From: VGTK01 sp046327915
Lineage (GTDB): Bacteria; Desulfobacterota; Binatia; UBA12015
DNA: 64,000 nt
NCBI GenBank assembly: GCA_046327915.1
Contig: JAXLXO010000011.1
Coordinates: 1-64,000 of the forward strand
Direction of reading: 5' to 3'
Position numbers and translations under genes: made by a program. This document shows, in pieces, positions 9,839 to 17,013 of this stretch (the stretch's first letter is position 1; the number at the start of each line of letters is the position of its first letter). The notes under the pieces are model-generated. The model made no database searches and had not been told where the DNA came from. It was given only the letters and a program-made list of their open reading frames with translations.

Positions 9839-10624
9839 ATGCTGGACGCGATGGCGCTCGCGCTCGGAGCCGCGACGGGCAGCTTTCTCAACGTCGCGAT
9901 CTACCGTCTGCCGCGTGGCGAGTCGGTGGTGGCGCCGCGCTCGCACTGCACGAAGTGCGAGCGCGTGATCCCCTGGTACGACAACATCCCCGTCCTGAGC
10001 TGGATCCTGCTGCGCGGCCGCTGCCGCGGCTGCGCGGAGCCGTTCTCGATCCGCTACCCGATCGTCGAGGCGCTGACCGGCGTGATCCTGCTCGCGCTGT
10101 CGCTGCAGTTCGGCTGGGGGATCGGGCTCGCGTTCGCGTTCTACTTCGCGTGCAGCCTGCTGGTCGTCACGTACATCGACCTCGACCACCGCATCATCCC
10201 GGACCGCGTCACGCTGCCGGGGATCGTCGTCGCGCTCGCGCTCGCGCTGGTGAGCGCGTGGTACGCGCCGCCGGAGATGCGCTGGCACCAGGTCGAGCAG
10301 TGGGCGATCGGAACGCTGGTGGGTGGCGGCATCCTGTGGCTCGTCGCGTGGGGCTACGCGCTCGCGACCGGACGCGAGGGAATGGGCGGCGGCGACATCA
10401 AGCTGCTCGCGATGATCGGCGCGTTCCTCGGCTGGCAGGGCGTGCTGCTGACGCTGCTGCTCGCGTCGTTCATCGGCTCGATCATCGGCGTCGCGATCAT
10501 GGTCGGGCGCGGCGGCGACGCGAAGCTCGCGATCCCGTTCGGACCGTTCCTCGCGATGGGCGCGATGGTGTCGCTTTTCTGGGGCGACGAGATCGTGCGC
10601 TGGTACCTGTCCACGCTTCTTTGA
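9839..10624 (+). CDS. pilD: Prepilin peptidase / N-methyltransferase PilD
   Basis: A complete prepilin peptidase of 261 residues. The zinc-binding CxxC pairs are at Cys37/40 and Cys62/65. The two aspartates of the GxGD protease are present: Asp114 in YIDLDHR and Asp186 in GGGD-IK. It removes the short leaders from pilins and pseudopilins and N-methylates the new first residue. ATG 9839 is preceded by GGAAGGA at good spacing; ATG 9821 would add six residues. The gene lies between the membrane glycosylation-like genes and the first minor-pilin operon, so all substrates are encoded nearby. Confidence 0.95.
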   Translation: MLDAMALALGAATGSFLNVAIYRLPRGESVVAPRSHCTKCERVIPWYDNIPVLSWILLRGRCRGCAEPFSIRYPIVEALTGVILLALSLQFGWGIGLAFAFYFACSLLVVTYIDLDHRIIPDRVTLPGIVVALALALVSAWYAPPEMRWHQVEQWAIGTLVGGGILWLVAWGYALATGREGMGGGDIKLLAMIGAFLGWQGVLLTLLLASFIGSIIGVAIMVGRGGDAKLAIPFGPFLAMGAMVSLFWGDEIVRWYLSTLL

Positions 10625-10726
10625 CGTTCGTGCCATGGCGCGCCGCTCCGGCGGTGCGTTAGAGACGCATTCCCCTCGGAGCCCTCGGTCCGGCGGCCGC
10701 CACGCGAGTGCGGCGCGGGAGCGGGC

Positions 10727-11179
10727 ATGGAACGAAGAACGATTTCCGGCGCGGACCGTGCCGGTGGGCGAGAGTCCGGCGCGAGCCTCGTCGAGACCGT
10801 CGTGGTGCTCGCCGTCGCGGGCATCCTGCTCGGTGCGGCCTGGCCAAGCGCGGCCGACCTGCTCGACGTCGTGGCATTGCGCTCGGCGGCGGTCCGCTTC
10901 GCGGCGGCGCTGTCGCGCGGGCGCATCGCCGCGCTGACCGAGGGCCGCGCGTGGCGGCTGCGGCTCGACGGCATCACGCGCTTCGTGATCGCGCCGCTCG
11001 ACGGCGACGCGACACCCGAGGATCTGCCCGATCGCGCCTTCTTCGCCGCGGCCACGTCCGGTGGCGACGTGCGCTTCTTTCCCTCGGGTCTGGTGGACAA
11101 CGCGACCTTCACGCTCGGCATCGGCGACGCGCGCCGTCGCGTGATCGTCAATCAACGCGGCCGCGTGACGGTGGAGTGA
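10727..11179 (+). CDS. GspH/FimT-type minor pilin (set 1)
   Basis: A 150-residue prepilin with a long leader ending in Gly and a mature start ASLVE, which keeps Glu at position 5, followed by one hydrophobic helix. The rest has the low-charge, Gly-containing pattern and size of FimT/GspH pseudopilins, ending in a short RGRVTVE strand. It opens a four-gene set of pseudopilins with minimal or overlapping junctions (3 bases to the next gene). Family assignment is from the N-terminus, size and order; no specific homologue is claimed. Confidence 0.8.
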   Translation: MERRTISGADRAGGRESGASLVETVVVLAVAGILLGAAWPSAADLLDVVALRSAAVRFAAALSRGRIAALTEGRAWRLRLDGITRFVIAPLDGDATPEDLPDRAFFAAATSGGDVRFFPSGLVDNATFTLGIGDARRRVIVNQRGRVTVE

Positions 11180-11182
11180 GCG

Positions 11183-11593
11183 ATGCGCACTGGTGTGACG
11201 GTGAAGCGATCGTTCGGCCTGCGCTCGGAGTCCGGCTTCACGCTGATCGAGGTGCTCGCGGCGGCGGGACTGCTCGCCTCGGCGGGGATCGTCGCGACGC
11301 TCGCCGCGGTGGCGATGCTGCGCCTCGAGCGTGCCGCGCACGCCGAGGCGGTGGGGCTCGCGGTCGCCGGCGAGAAGCTCGAGGAGCTGATGTCGCGGCG
11401 TCCGGACGCGCGCGCCGGCGGCAACGACGAGACCGACCTCGACGGGGTGCACGTCACGCGCGTGTGGCGGGTGATCGACAGCGCGCCCGCGCCGGGGCTC
11501 GAGCGGCTCGAGGTCACGGCGCGCTGGGACCGCCCGCGCACGACGCTCCTCACCATCGTCGCGGCGGTCCCGGGCGCCGAAGTGCTGCCGTGA
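11183..11593 (+). CDS. PilV-like minor pilin (set 1)
   Basis: A 136-residue prepilin with a canonical cleavage region (SG before FTLIEVL) and one N-terminal helix followed by a LEEL...R pattern seen in PilV and GspI proteins. It probably enters a priming complex of minor pilins that starts pilus assembly. Start ATG 11183 lies 3 bases after the preceding stop, and its own stop overlaps the next GTG start (GTGA), so the set is likely translated as a unit. Confidence 0.82.
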   Translation: MRTGVTVKRSFGLRSESGFTLIEVLAAAGLLASAGIVATLAAVAMLRLERAAHAEAVGLAVAGEKLEELMSRRPDARAGGNDETDLDGVHVTRVWRVIDSAPAPGLERLEVTARWDRPRTTLLTIVAAVPGAEVLP

Positions 11594-12195
11594 CGCGGCG
11601 GCATGGCGAAGCCGGCTTCACGGCGGTCGAGCTGCTGGTCGCGTGTGCCGTCGGCGCGCTGGTGCTGGTCGGCGGACTCGAGCTGCTGCGCGTCCACGTC
11701 GCCGTCGCGCGTCTGCTGCAGGTGCGGCTCGCGGCGCTCGGCGGCACCGCGTGGGCACTCACGGTCGCGTCGCGCGACGTCGCGACGGCCGGTGGCGACC
11801 CGCGCCGCGCTGGTGTCGACGCACTGCCGACGGCGGCTGTGGATCGCGCGATCCTCGGCGCGGATCGCGACGGCGACGGGTCTGTCGATCCCGCGACCGC
11901 GGAGCGCGTGACGCTGGCGTGGTCCTCGAGCGGCGGTGGACGGCTGGTGCGCTGGCTCGGCAACCAGTCGGTCGGCATCGCGGCGACGGTGCGCTCGACG
12001 GATCTTCGCTTCCGCTACTTCGACGGCGCGGGCGCCGAGCTCACCGGTCCGGGCGGCGTGCTCGACGCGGCGACGCGGCAGCGCGTGCGTCTCGTCACCG
12101 TCGCGCTCGAAGCGACCGAGCAGTCCGGAACGATGGCCGCGAGCACCGCGCTGCGCGGCGCCGCGGCGCTGCGCACGCGGATGGAGGGACGCTGA
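11590..12195 (+). CDS. PilW/GspJ-like minor pilin (set 1)
   Basis: A 201-residue prepilin. Leader TRRHGEAG is followed by FTAVELLVA, keeping Phe at +1 and Glu at +5. The protein is longer than the FimT and PilV members and has the RDVATAGGDPR stretch after the helix that is usual for PilW (RxDxxxAG). GTG 11590 overlaps the preceding stop by four bases and fits the leader length, which decides the start. It belongs to the first minor-pilin operon. Confidence 0.82.
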   Translation: MTRRHGEAGFTAVELLVACAVGALVLVGGLELLRVHVAVARLLQVRLAALGGTAWALTVASRDVATAGGDPRRAGVDALPTAAVDRAILGADRDGDGSVDPATAERVTLAWSSSGGGRLVRWLGNQSVGIAATVRSTDLRFRYFDGAGAELTGPGGVLDAATRQRVRLVTVALEATEQSGTMAASTALRGAAALRTRMEGR

Positions 12196-12196
12196 C

Positions 12197-13249
12197 GTGC
12201 GGCACAGCCGACCGCGTGACGAGCGCGGGCTCGCGCTGCTCGCGGCGGTCCTGATCCTCACGCTGCTCGCGGCGATCACCACGGCGACGCTGTGGCTCGT
12301 GCGCAGCGAGCTCTGGGTCGCGGGCAGCGCGCGGGCGTTCGCGCAGGCGCGCTTGTCTGCGGAGGCGGGCGCGTGGCACGCGCTGTCACGGATCGCGCCG
12401 GGCGGCGACTTCGCGGCACTGCTCGCGGGCACCGGCGGACTCGCCGACGCAGCGGATCCGGGGCCGCTGCCGATGCCCGGCGGCGGCTTCGTCGAGTTTC
12501 CGGGGCCGCCGTTCGGCTACGCGGTCACGGTGCACGCGATCGACTCCGAGCGCGTTCGTCTGCGCTCGACCGCGACGTCGGTGCGCGGCGCACGGCGCGT
12601 CGTCGACGCGACCGTCGGACGCACGGCCGATCCGTACGCGCCGGCCGCGCTGGTCGTACCGTCGGGGACGATCGCGATCGCCCCCGCGCTGTCCGGGCTC
12701 GCCCCGGACGCGGGCGGCGTTCTCGTCGACGCGTCGAGCCCGGTGGACGGCACGCAGGCGGTCGTCGCCGCGTCGGACGGCGATGCGGCCGCCGCCGCGT
12801 GGTCGAGCCTCGCCGCGAGCGCGGCCACGCTGCTCGGCGGCACCGCGCGCGTGCGTGTGCGGCCTTTCGACGTCACCGCGTTCGCGGCTGCGACGGGGCT
12901 CGCCGCGGTGCAGGCGGAGGAGCTGACGACGGCACGCGGTACCGCCGGAGCTCCGGTTGCCCTGCGCGTCGCGCCGGGAGCGGCCCCGCTGCTGCAGGGA
13001 CACGGCGTGGTGCTCGTCGTCGGGGATCTCGTCGTCGACGGGCCGCTCGACTGGCGCGGCGTGCTCTACGTCGCGGGAGAGCTGCACGTACGCGGTCCGG
13101 CGTGCCGCGTCGACGGCGTGGTCTGGGCGAACGCGCTCCGTCTCACGACGGGCTGTTCGCTGCGCTTCGATCGGGCGGCGGTGACGGCCGCGGACGGAGT
13201 CCTGCGCCTGCCGCGCCTGCCGACGCTGCTGGCGCTCGATGATGCTTGA
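12197..13249 (+). CDS. PilX/GspK-like minor pilin (set 1)
   Basis: A 350-residue protein with leader RHSRPRDERG and then LALLAAVLILTLL, which lacks Glu at +5 as GspK and PilX members do. An N-terminal helix is followed by a large Ala/Val/Gly-rich region rich in beta-strand-like segments and two late cysteines. The size is GspK-like rather than the 160-190 residues of PilX, so it may cap a pseudopilus tip. The C-terminal 107 bases overlap, tail to tail, with the SGNH hydrolase on the other strand. Confidence 0.75.
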   Translation: MRHSRPRDERGLALLAAVLILTLLAAITTATLWLVRSELWVAGSARAFAQARLSAEAGAWHALSRIAPGGDFAALLAGTGGLADAADPGPLPMPGGGFVEFPGPPFGYAVTVHAIDSERVRLRSTATSVRGARRVVDATVGRTADPYAPAALVVPSGTIAIAPALSGLAPDAGGVLVDASSPVDGTQAVVAASDGDAAAAAWSSLAASAATLLGGTARVRVRPFDVTAFAAATGLAAVQAEELTTARGTAGAPVALRVAPGAAPLLQGHGVVLVVGDLVVDGPLDWRGVLYVAGELHVRGPACRVDGVVWANALRLTTGCSLRFDRAAVTAADGVLRLPRLPTLLALDDA

Positions 13250-14405
13250 CGCCGAGCCGGGTGCCGAGCAGATCCGCGACCACGGCGTGCCCGTAGGCGT
13301 TCAGGTGCCGCCACTCGGGGTAGTACGTGTGCGGCCCTCCCGCGGCGACGCTCGCCCGCGTCGCGCGCCCGAGGGCGGGCAGGGCGTCGATCACCTGCAC
13401 GCCCTGCTGCCGGAGGAGGTCCGTGAAGACGCGCTGCGGTCGCTGGAAGTCGGCGCCGAGGCGGCGCAGCGCCTCGCGCCGTGCCGGGTCCGCGAAGATC
13501 TCCACCTGCCACAGCTCGGGCAGGATCAGCACGACGGGCTGCGCGCCGATCGCGCGCGTGCGGCGCACGAACTCGAGCAGCAGCCGTCCGGTCATCGCGT
13601 AGCGCTTGCGCTCGTCGTCGGGCAGCGGGTCGGCGTACATCGGGTGCAGGTACGGCGTCCGCGCGGCGTCGCCCTCGCTTCCGACGCCCAGGGTGGGCCA
13701 GTCCTTCCGCGACAGCTCGGCGATCGCGTTCAGCAGCGCCGAGCGGCGCATGATCGACCGGTAGACCTCGATCGCGGCGTGCAGCGGGCGCGAGTACGGC
13801 ACCGGCACGCCGTGCAGCTCGAGCGTGTCGTCGGCGCCGACGGTGAACCACGGCTTCGGGTACTGGAACGTCCCGCGGCTCATGTTGTCGTTCAGGTCGT
13901 TGCCGATGAAGAGTGCGAGGACGACCACGTCCGGCGACCAGCGCGCCGCCTCCTCGTCGAGCACCAGGAGCTGCTGGTCGGTTCCCCAGCCCGGGGTCGC
14001 GAAGCTCAGCATCTCGACGTCGCCGCCGTCGAGCCGGGCGACGTAGGTCTCGTCGTCGCCGACGCCGTCGCCCCACGTCTGCGAGTCGCCCAGGACGGCG
14101 ATGCGGCGTTTGCCGGGGATCCGCTCCGTCGGGTGTGACGGACCGCGTTGCCCGTCGGCATTGATCGTGACGAACGTCACGAACTCGTCACCGCCGTAGG
14201 TTCCGGCGAGCCCGGGGCGGTTGTGCCAACCGAACAGCGGATGCGGCTCGGCGAAGTACACCCGGTTCCGCATGTGGGGGCGGAACTCGTAGCCCACCGC
14301 GCGTGCGAGAAGCTCGCCCCCGAGGGCTCCGAGGACGAGACCGAGCGCGATCAGGGCCGCGCGCGTCGCGTTCGAGGGCCGATCGTTGGATGGCGTCCGC
14401 ATCAT
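13143..14405 (-). CDS. SGNH/GDSL hydrolase-like membrane-anchored protein
   Basis: A 420-residue protein with one N-terminal membrane helix (about residues 13-36) and an outer SGNH domain. Block I is GDSQTWGDG with the likely nucleophile Ser, block III is GND, and block V is HLNAYGHAVVA with the catalytic His. Such proteins remove or move acyl groups on glycans or lipids. The last 30 or so residues are Pro/Ala-rich and lie over the end of the PilX-like gene, so the true C-terminus may be functionally dispensable. It stands alone on the minus strand between the two minor-pilin operons. Confidence 0.8.
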   Translation of the reverse strand: MMRTPSNDRPSNATRAALIALGLVLGALGGELLARAVGYEFRPHMRNRVYFAEPHPLFGWHNRPGLAGTYGGDEFVTFVTINADGQRGPSHPTERIPGKRRIAVLGDSQTWGDGVGDDETYVARLDGGDVEMLSFATPGWGTDQQLLVLDEEAARWSPDVVVLALFIGNDLNDNMSRGTFQYPKPWFTVGADDTLELHGVPVPYSRPLHAAIEVYRSIMRRSALLNAIAELSRKDWPTLGVGSEGDAARTPYLHPMYADPLPDDERKRYAMTGRLLLEFVRRTRAIGAQPVVLILPELWQVEIFADPARREALRRLGADFQRPQRVFTDLLRQQGVQVIDALPALGRATRASVAAGGPHTYYPEWRHLNAYGHAVVADLLGTRLGVKHHRAPAASAGAAGAGLRPRPSPPPDRSAANSPS

Positions 14406-14551
14406 GATCTGCGCTGCACCGACGCGTCGTTGGCGTGAAGGATCGCGCGCTCCGTCAAGAATTTGTCGCCCACCGCTCGTCGTGCCGACCGGACGTTACT
14501 GAAAACCGTTGGCCGAACAAGGGCTTGCGATCTGCAGGGGAAGACGCGCGG

Positions 14552-14567
14552 CGGAACGGTGCTTGCA
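14552..14567 (+). promoter_or_regulatory. Candidate sigma-54 promoter of the second minor-pilin operon
   Basis: CGGAAC, five bases, then TTGCA. The -12 half is perfect and the -24 half keeps GG plus two of the other four bases, with the exact consensus spacing. The predicted start point is near 14578, 15 bases before the chosen GTG. Weaker than the pilin promoter, so it is only a candidate. Confidence 0.45.
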
Positions 14568-14592
14568 AAAGGCTGAAGCCGGGAGGGTTTCG

Positions 14593-15219
14593 GTGGAGCA
14601 CGTGGATCGGACACGGCCATCTCCGGGAGCGACGGAGCGGACTGCGGGGGCACGCACGGGCAATGGGAGCCTGCGGCGGCGTCTGCTCGCGCAGGACGGC
14701 TGGACGCTGATGGAGACCATGGTGGTGACGAGCATCATCGCCATCCTGTCCGCCATCGCGATCCCGCAGTTCAGCGCGCTGTCCGTTCAGATGCAGACCG
14801 GGTCGGCCGCGAACGAGCTGCTCGGCGACGTCGAGTACGCCCGCACCATGAGCCAGCGCACCGGCACGCCGTACTACATCACGGTGACCGGCGGCACCGG
14901 CGTCAATTACAAGGTGCAGCGTGCGGTCAACCCGCTCGCGATCGCGCCGGGCACCGATCCGACGGTGCGCACGGTCACCCTCGGCACCAAGATGCCGAGG
15001 GTCTCGTTCGCGCAGAACGGCACTGCCGTGGACTGCTTCGGAACGAGCCGCGGCACCGCGACGCCGAGCACGCAGCTGGTCTTCAACACGCGCGGCCTGC
15101 CGAGCGCCTCCTCGGCCTACTTCGTCGGCTCCGACGACGGCAAGAACACCTACGTCGTCTCGGTGACCGGCGCCGGAAGGGCGCGGCTCTGCCGCCGCGT
15201 CGGAGCGGGGTGGCGATGA
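14593..15219 (+). CDS. FimT/GspH-type minor pilin (set 2)
   Basis: A prepilin of about 208 residues. The leader ends LLAQDG and the mature chain starts WTLMETMVV, so Glu5 is present but Trp replaces the usual Phe or Met at +1. The AIAIPQFSA end of the helix and the later YARTMSQRTG segment fit FimT. GTG 14593 is chosen because GGGAGGG lies six bases upstream; longer frames add a non-conserved Arg-rich stretch. First of six genes ending with PilY1 and a small exported protein; its stop overlaps the next start (ATGA). Confidence 0.83.
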   Translation: MEHVDRTRPSPGATERTAGARTGNGSLRRRLLAQDGWTLMETMVVTSIIAILSAIAIPQFSALSVQMQTGSAANELLGDVEYARTMSQRTGTPYYITVTGGTGVNYKVQRAVNPLAIAPGTDPTVRTVTLGTKMPRVSFAQNGTAVDCFGTSRGTATPSTQLVFNTRGLPSASSAYFVGSDDGKNTYVVSVTGAGRARLCRRVGAGWR

Positions 15220-15620
15220 AGATCTTCCGGATCGTGCGCCGCAAGCGCGCGTCGCGTGACCAGCGCGGCTTCACCATCGTCGAGACCATGGTCGCGATCG
15301 GCATCATGGCGGTCGCGTTCCTCGGCATGGCGAGCGTGCACGCCATCTCGGCGCGCGCGCAGTCGCTCGGCCAGAACGAGGGCCTCGCGCGCTTCGTCGC
15401 CGACCAGCAGCTGGAGCTCATGCGCCGCACCGCGGTCGGCGCCATCCAGTCCTACACCGGCAGCACCACCGTCCAGGGCGTGAACTTCGGCATCACGCGG
15501 ACGGTCTCCAACGTGACCATGGGCAAGAAGGTGGTCGTCACGACGACGTGGACCGACCGCTTCGGCCCGCGCTCGCTGACGCTCACGACCATCGTGAGCC
15601 AGGTGACGAATCCGTCATGA
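15216..15620 (+). CDS. pilV: PilV-like minor pilin (set 2)
   Basis: A 134-residue prepilin with cleavage RG before FTIVETMVA and a helix followed by the FVADQQLELMRR segment shared by PilV proteins. The C-terminal half is Thr/Val-rich and strand-like. ATG 15216 overlaps the previous stop, and the stop overlaps the PilW start (ATGA). The order FimT-PilV-PilW-PilX-PilY1 is the classical minor-pilin order of Pseudomonas and many Proteobacteria, which supports the name. Confidence 0.86.
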   Translation: MKIFRIVRRKRASRDQRGFTIVETMVAIGIMAVAFLGMASVHAISARAQSLGQNEGLARFVADQQLELMRRTAVGAIQSYTGSTTVQGVNFGITRTVSNVTMGKKVVVTTTWTDRFGPRSLTLTTIVSQVTNPS

Positions 15621-16516
15621 TGCTTCTCGAAGGAATCTCCTCCTGCCTCCGTCGTGCAGGCGTCCGCCGCCCTCGTCCCGGCTGCGGGCTGCATCGCGAG
15701 CGCCGCGGGCGTCTGCGCGACGAAGCGGGCATGACCATCATGGAGCTGCTCGTCGGTGCGGGCATCTCGCTGTACGTCATCGGCACCGTGTTCGCGGCGG
15801 TGCGCGTGCAGGGCCGCAGCGCCGCGTACCAGACCGGCATGGCCGACGCGCAGATCACCAGCCGCGGCGCCGGCGAGCTGCTCCTGCAGGACATGCGCAT
15901 GGCCGGCTTCGGCATGCTGGGCGTGTCGCCGTCGGACGCCGAGAACTATCCGCCGATCGACGTCGACACGAGCGGTGGCGTCACGACGGTCACCCTGCGC
16001 GGCGCGTTCGCGAACGTGAGCACGACGCTCGCCGGCGCGGCGAGCGCGGGGCAGACGACTCTCAGCGTCAACCCGCCGACGTCGGGCACCTTCTCCACGG
16101 GCAACCTGGTCCTCGTCGACAGCGGCCTCTCGTCGGAGGTCTTCACGATCACGAGCGTCGGGTCGAACGCCGGTCTCATCCAGATCGGTCTGTCCGGCCA
16201 GCTGCACAACGCCTACCCGCTCGGTCCGTTCGTCACGCAGCTCGAGGTCGTCAACTACACGTACGGCACCGAGAGCGGGAAGAAGGTGCTGCGACGCAAC
16301 GGCCAGGTCGTCGCCGAGAACGCGCCGGTGTTCCAGCTGCAGTACGTCGCGGACGACGGCACCGTCTCCGCCACACCGGGCGACAGCGTGCGCTCTGTGA
16401 CGATCAACTTTCAGGCCGCCGAGCCGTCGGCGCTGCCCGACAATCCGGCCGCGAAGTCGAACGTCACGACGGAAGCCAACATGCGGAATCTCGCGTTCCG
16501 CTTCTCGATGAGCTGA
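15617..16516 (+). CDS. pilW: PilW-like minor pilin (set 2)
   Basis: A 299-residue prepilin with an unusually long basic leader of about 39 residues ending EAG, then MTIMELLVGAGI. The RMAGFGMLG stretch after the helix matches the PilW pattern. ATG 15617 overlaps the previous stop by four bases and is in frame with the conserved helix; a later start would shorten the leader. PilW with PilX, PilV and FimT forms the priming complex that carries PilY1 at the pilus tip. Confidence 0.86.
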   Translation: MMLLEGISSCLRRAGVRRPRPGCGLHRERRGRLRDEAGMTIMELLVGAGISLYVIGTVFAAVRVQGRSAAYQTGMADAQITSRGAGELLLQDMRMAGFGMLGVSPSDAENYPPIDVDTSGGVTTVTLRGAFANVSTTLAGAASAGQTTLSVNPPTSGTFSTGNLVLVDSGLSSEVFTITSVGSNAGLIQIGLSGQLHNAYPLGPFVTQLEVVNYTYGTESGKKVLRRNGQVVAENAPVFQLQYVADDGTVSATPGDSVRSVTINFQAAEPSALPDNPAAKSNVTTEANMRNLAFRFSMS

Positions 16517-16521
16517 AGGCC

Positions 16522-17013
16522 ATGAAGAGCGTGCGCAACGAGCGGGGCATCGTGATGGTGGTGGCGCTGGGCATCGTGCTCGCGCTGGCGGCGATGTCCC
16601 TGACGCTCGCGCGGAGCGGGCAGACGTCGACGCTGACCGGAGCGCTGTCCGCGCAGCTCGCCAACGCGTTCTACCTCGCGGACGGCGCCGCGTACCACGC
16701 GCTCGGCGATGCGACGCTCTACGTGCCCGACAACACGACTCGCCAGGTCGACCTGTCCGGCGGATCGACCGCCATGAACAGCTCGGCCTACGTGAAATTC
16801 GCGCTGTACCGATCCCTGCCCGGCAACCTGCTGGTGCGGACGACGGACGGCAAGGTGCGCCCCGGCCAGTTCGGCCAGAACGAGGGCCTCGGGAAGATGT
16901 ACTTCTTCACCGTGGACGGCGTGAAGAACCCGACCAACGCAGGTGTCGACCCCAAGGGCGCGGTGCAGATGCAGGCCGCGAAGCCGGGTCCCTGCGCTGA
17001 TTGCGGTTCCTGA
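16522..17013 (+). CDS. pilX: PilX-like minor pilin (set 2)
   Basis: A 163-residue protein with leader ending ERG and mature start IVMVVALGIVLALAAMSLTLARSG, the PilX N-terminal signature without Glu at +5. A pair of cysteines near the C-terminus (CADC) could form a disulfide. It lies 5 bases after pilW and abuts PilY1 with no gap, in the standard PilX-PilY1 order. Confidence 0.85.
   Translation: MKSVRNERGIVMVVALGIVLALAAMSLTLARSGQTSTLTGALSAQLANAFYLADGAAYHALGDATLYVPDNTTRQVDLSGGSTAMNSSAYVKFALYRSLPGNLLVRTTDGKVRPGQFGQNEGLGKMYFFTVDGVKNPTNAGVDPKGAVQMQAAKPGPCADCGS

Noticed and set aside
14510..14532. TTGGCC...TTGC as an alternative sigma-54 promoter
   Set aside because: GG and GC are 14 bases apart rather than the required 10.
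14553..14610. A c-di-GMP-I (GEMM) riboswitch-like string with GCAAAAGG and GCCGGGAGGG before the second FimT gene
   Set aside because: The first conserved GGCAAACC helix and the GAAA tetraloop receptor are missing, and the sequence is better explained by a -12 element and ribosome-binding site.
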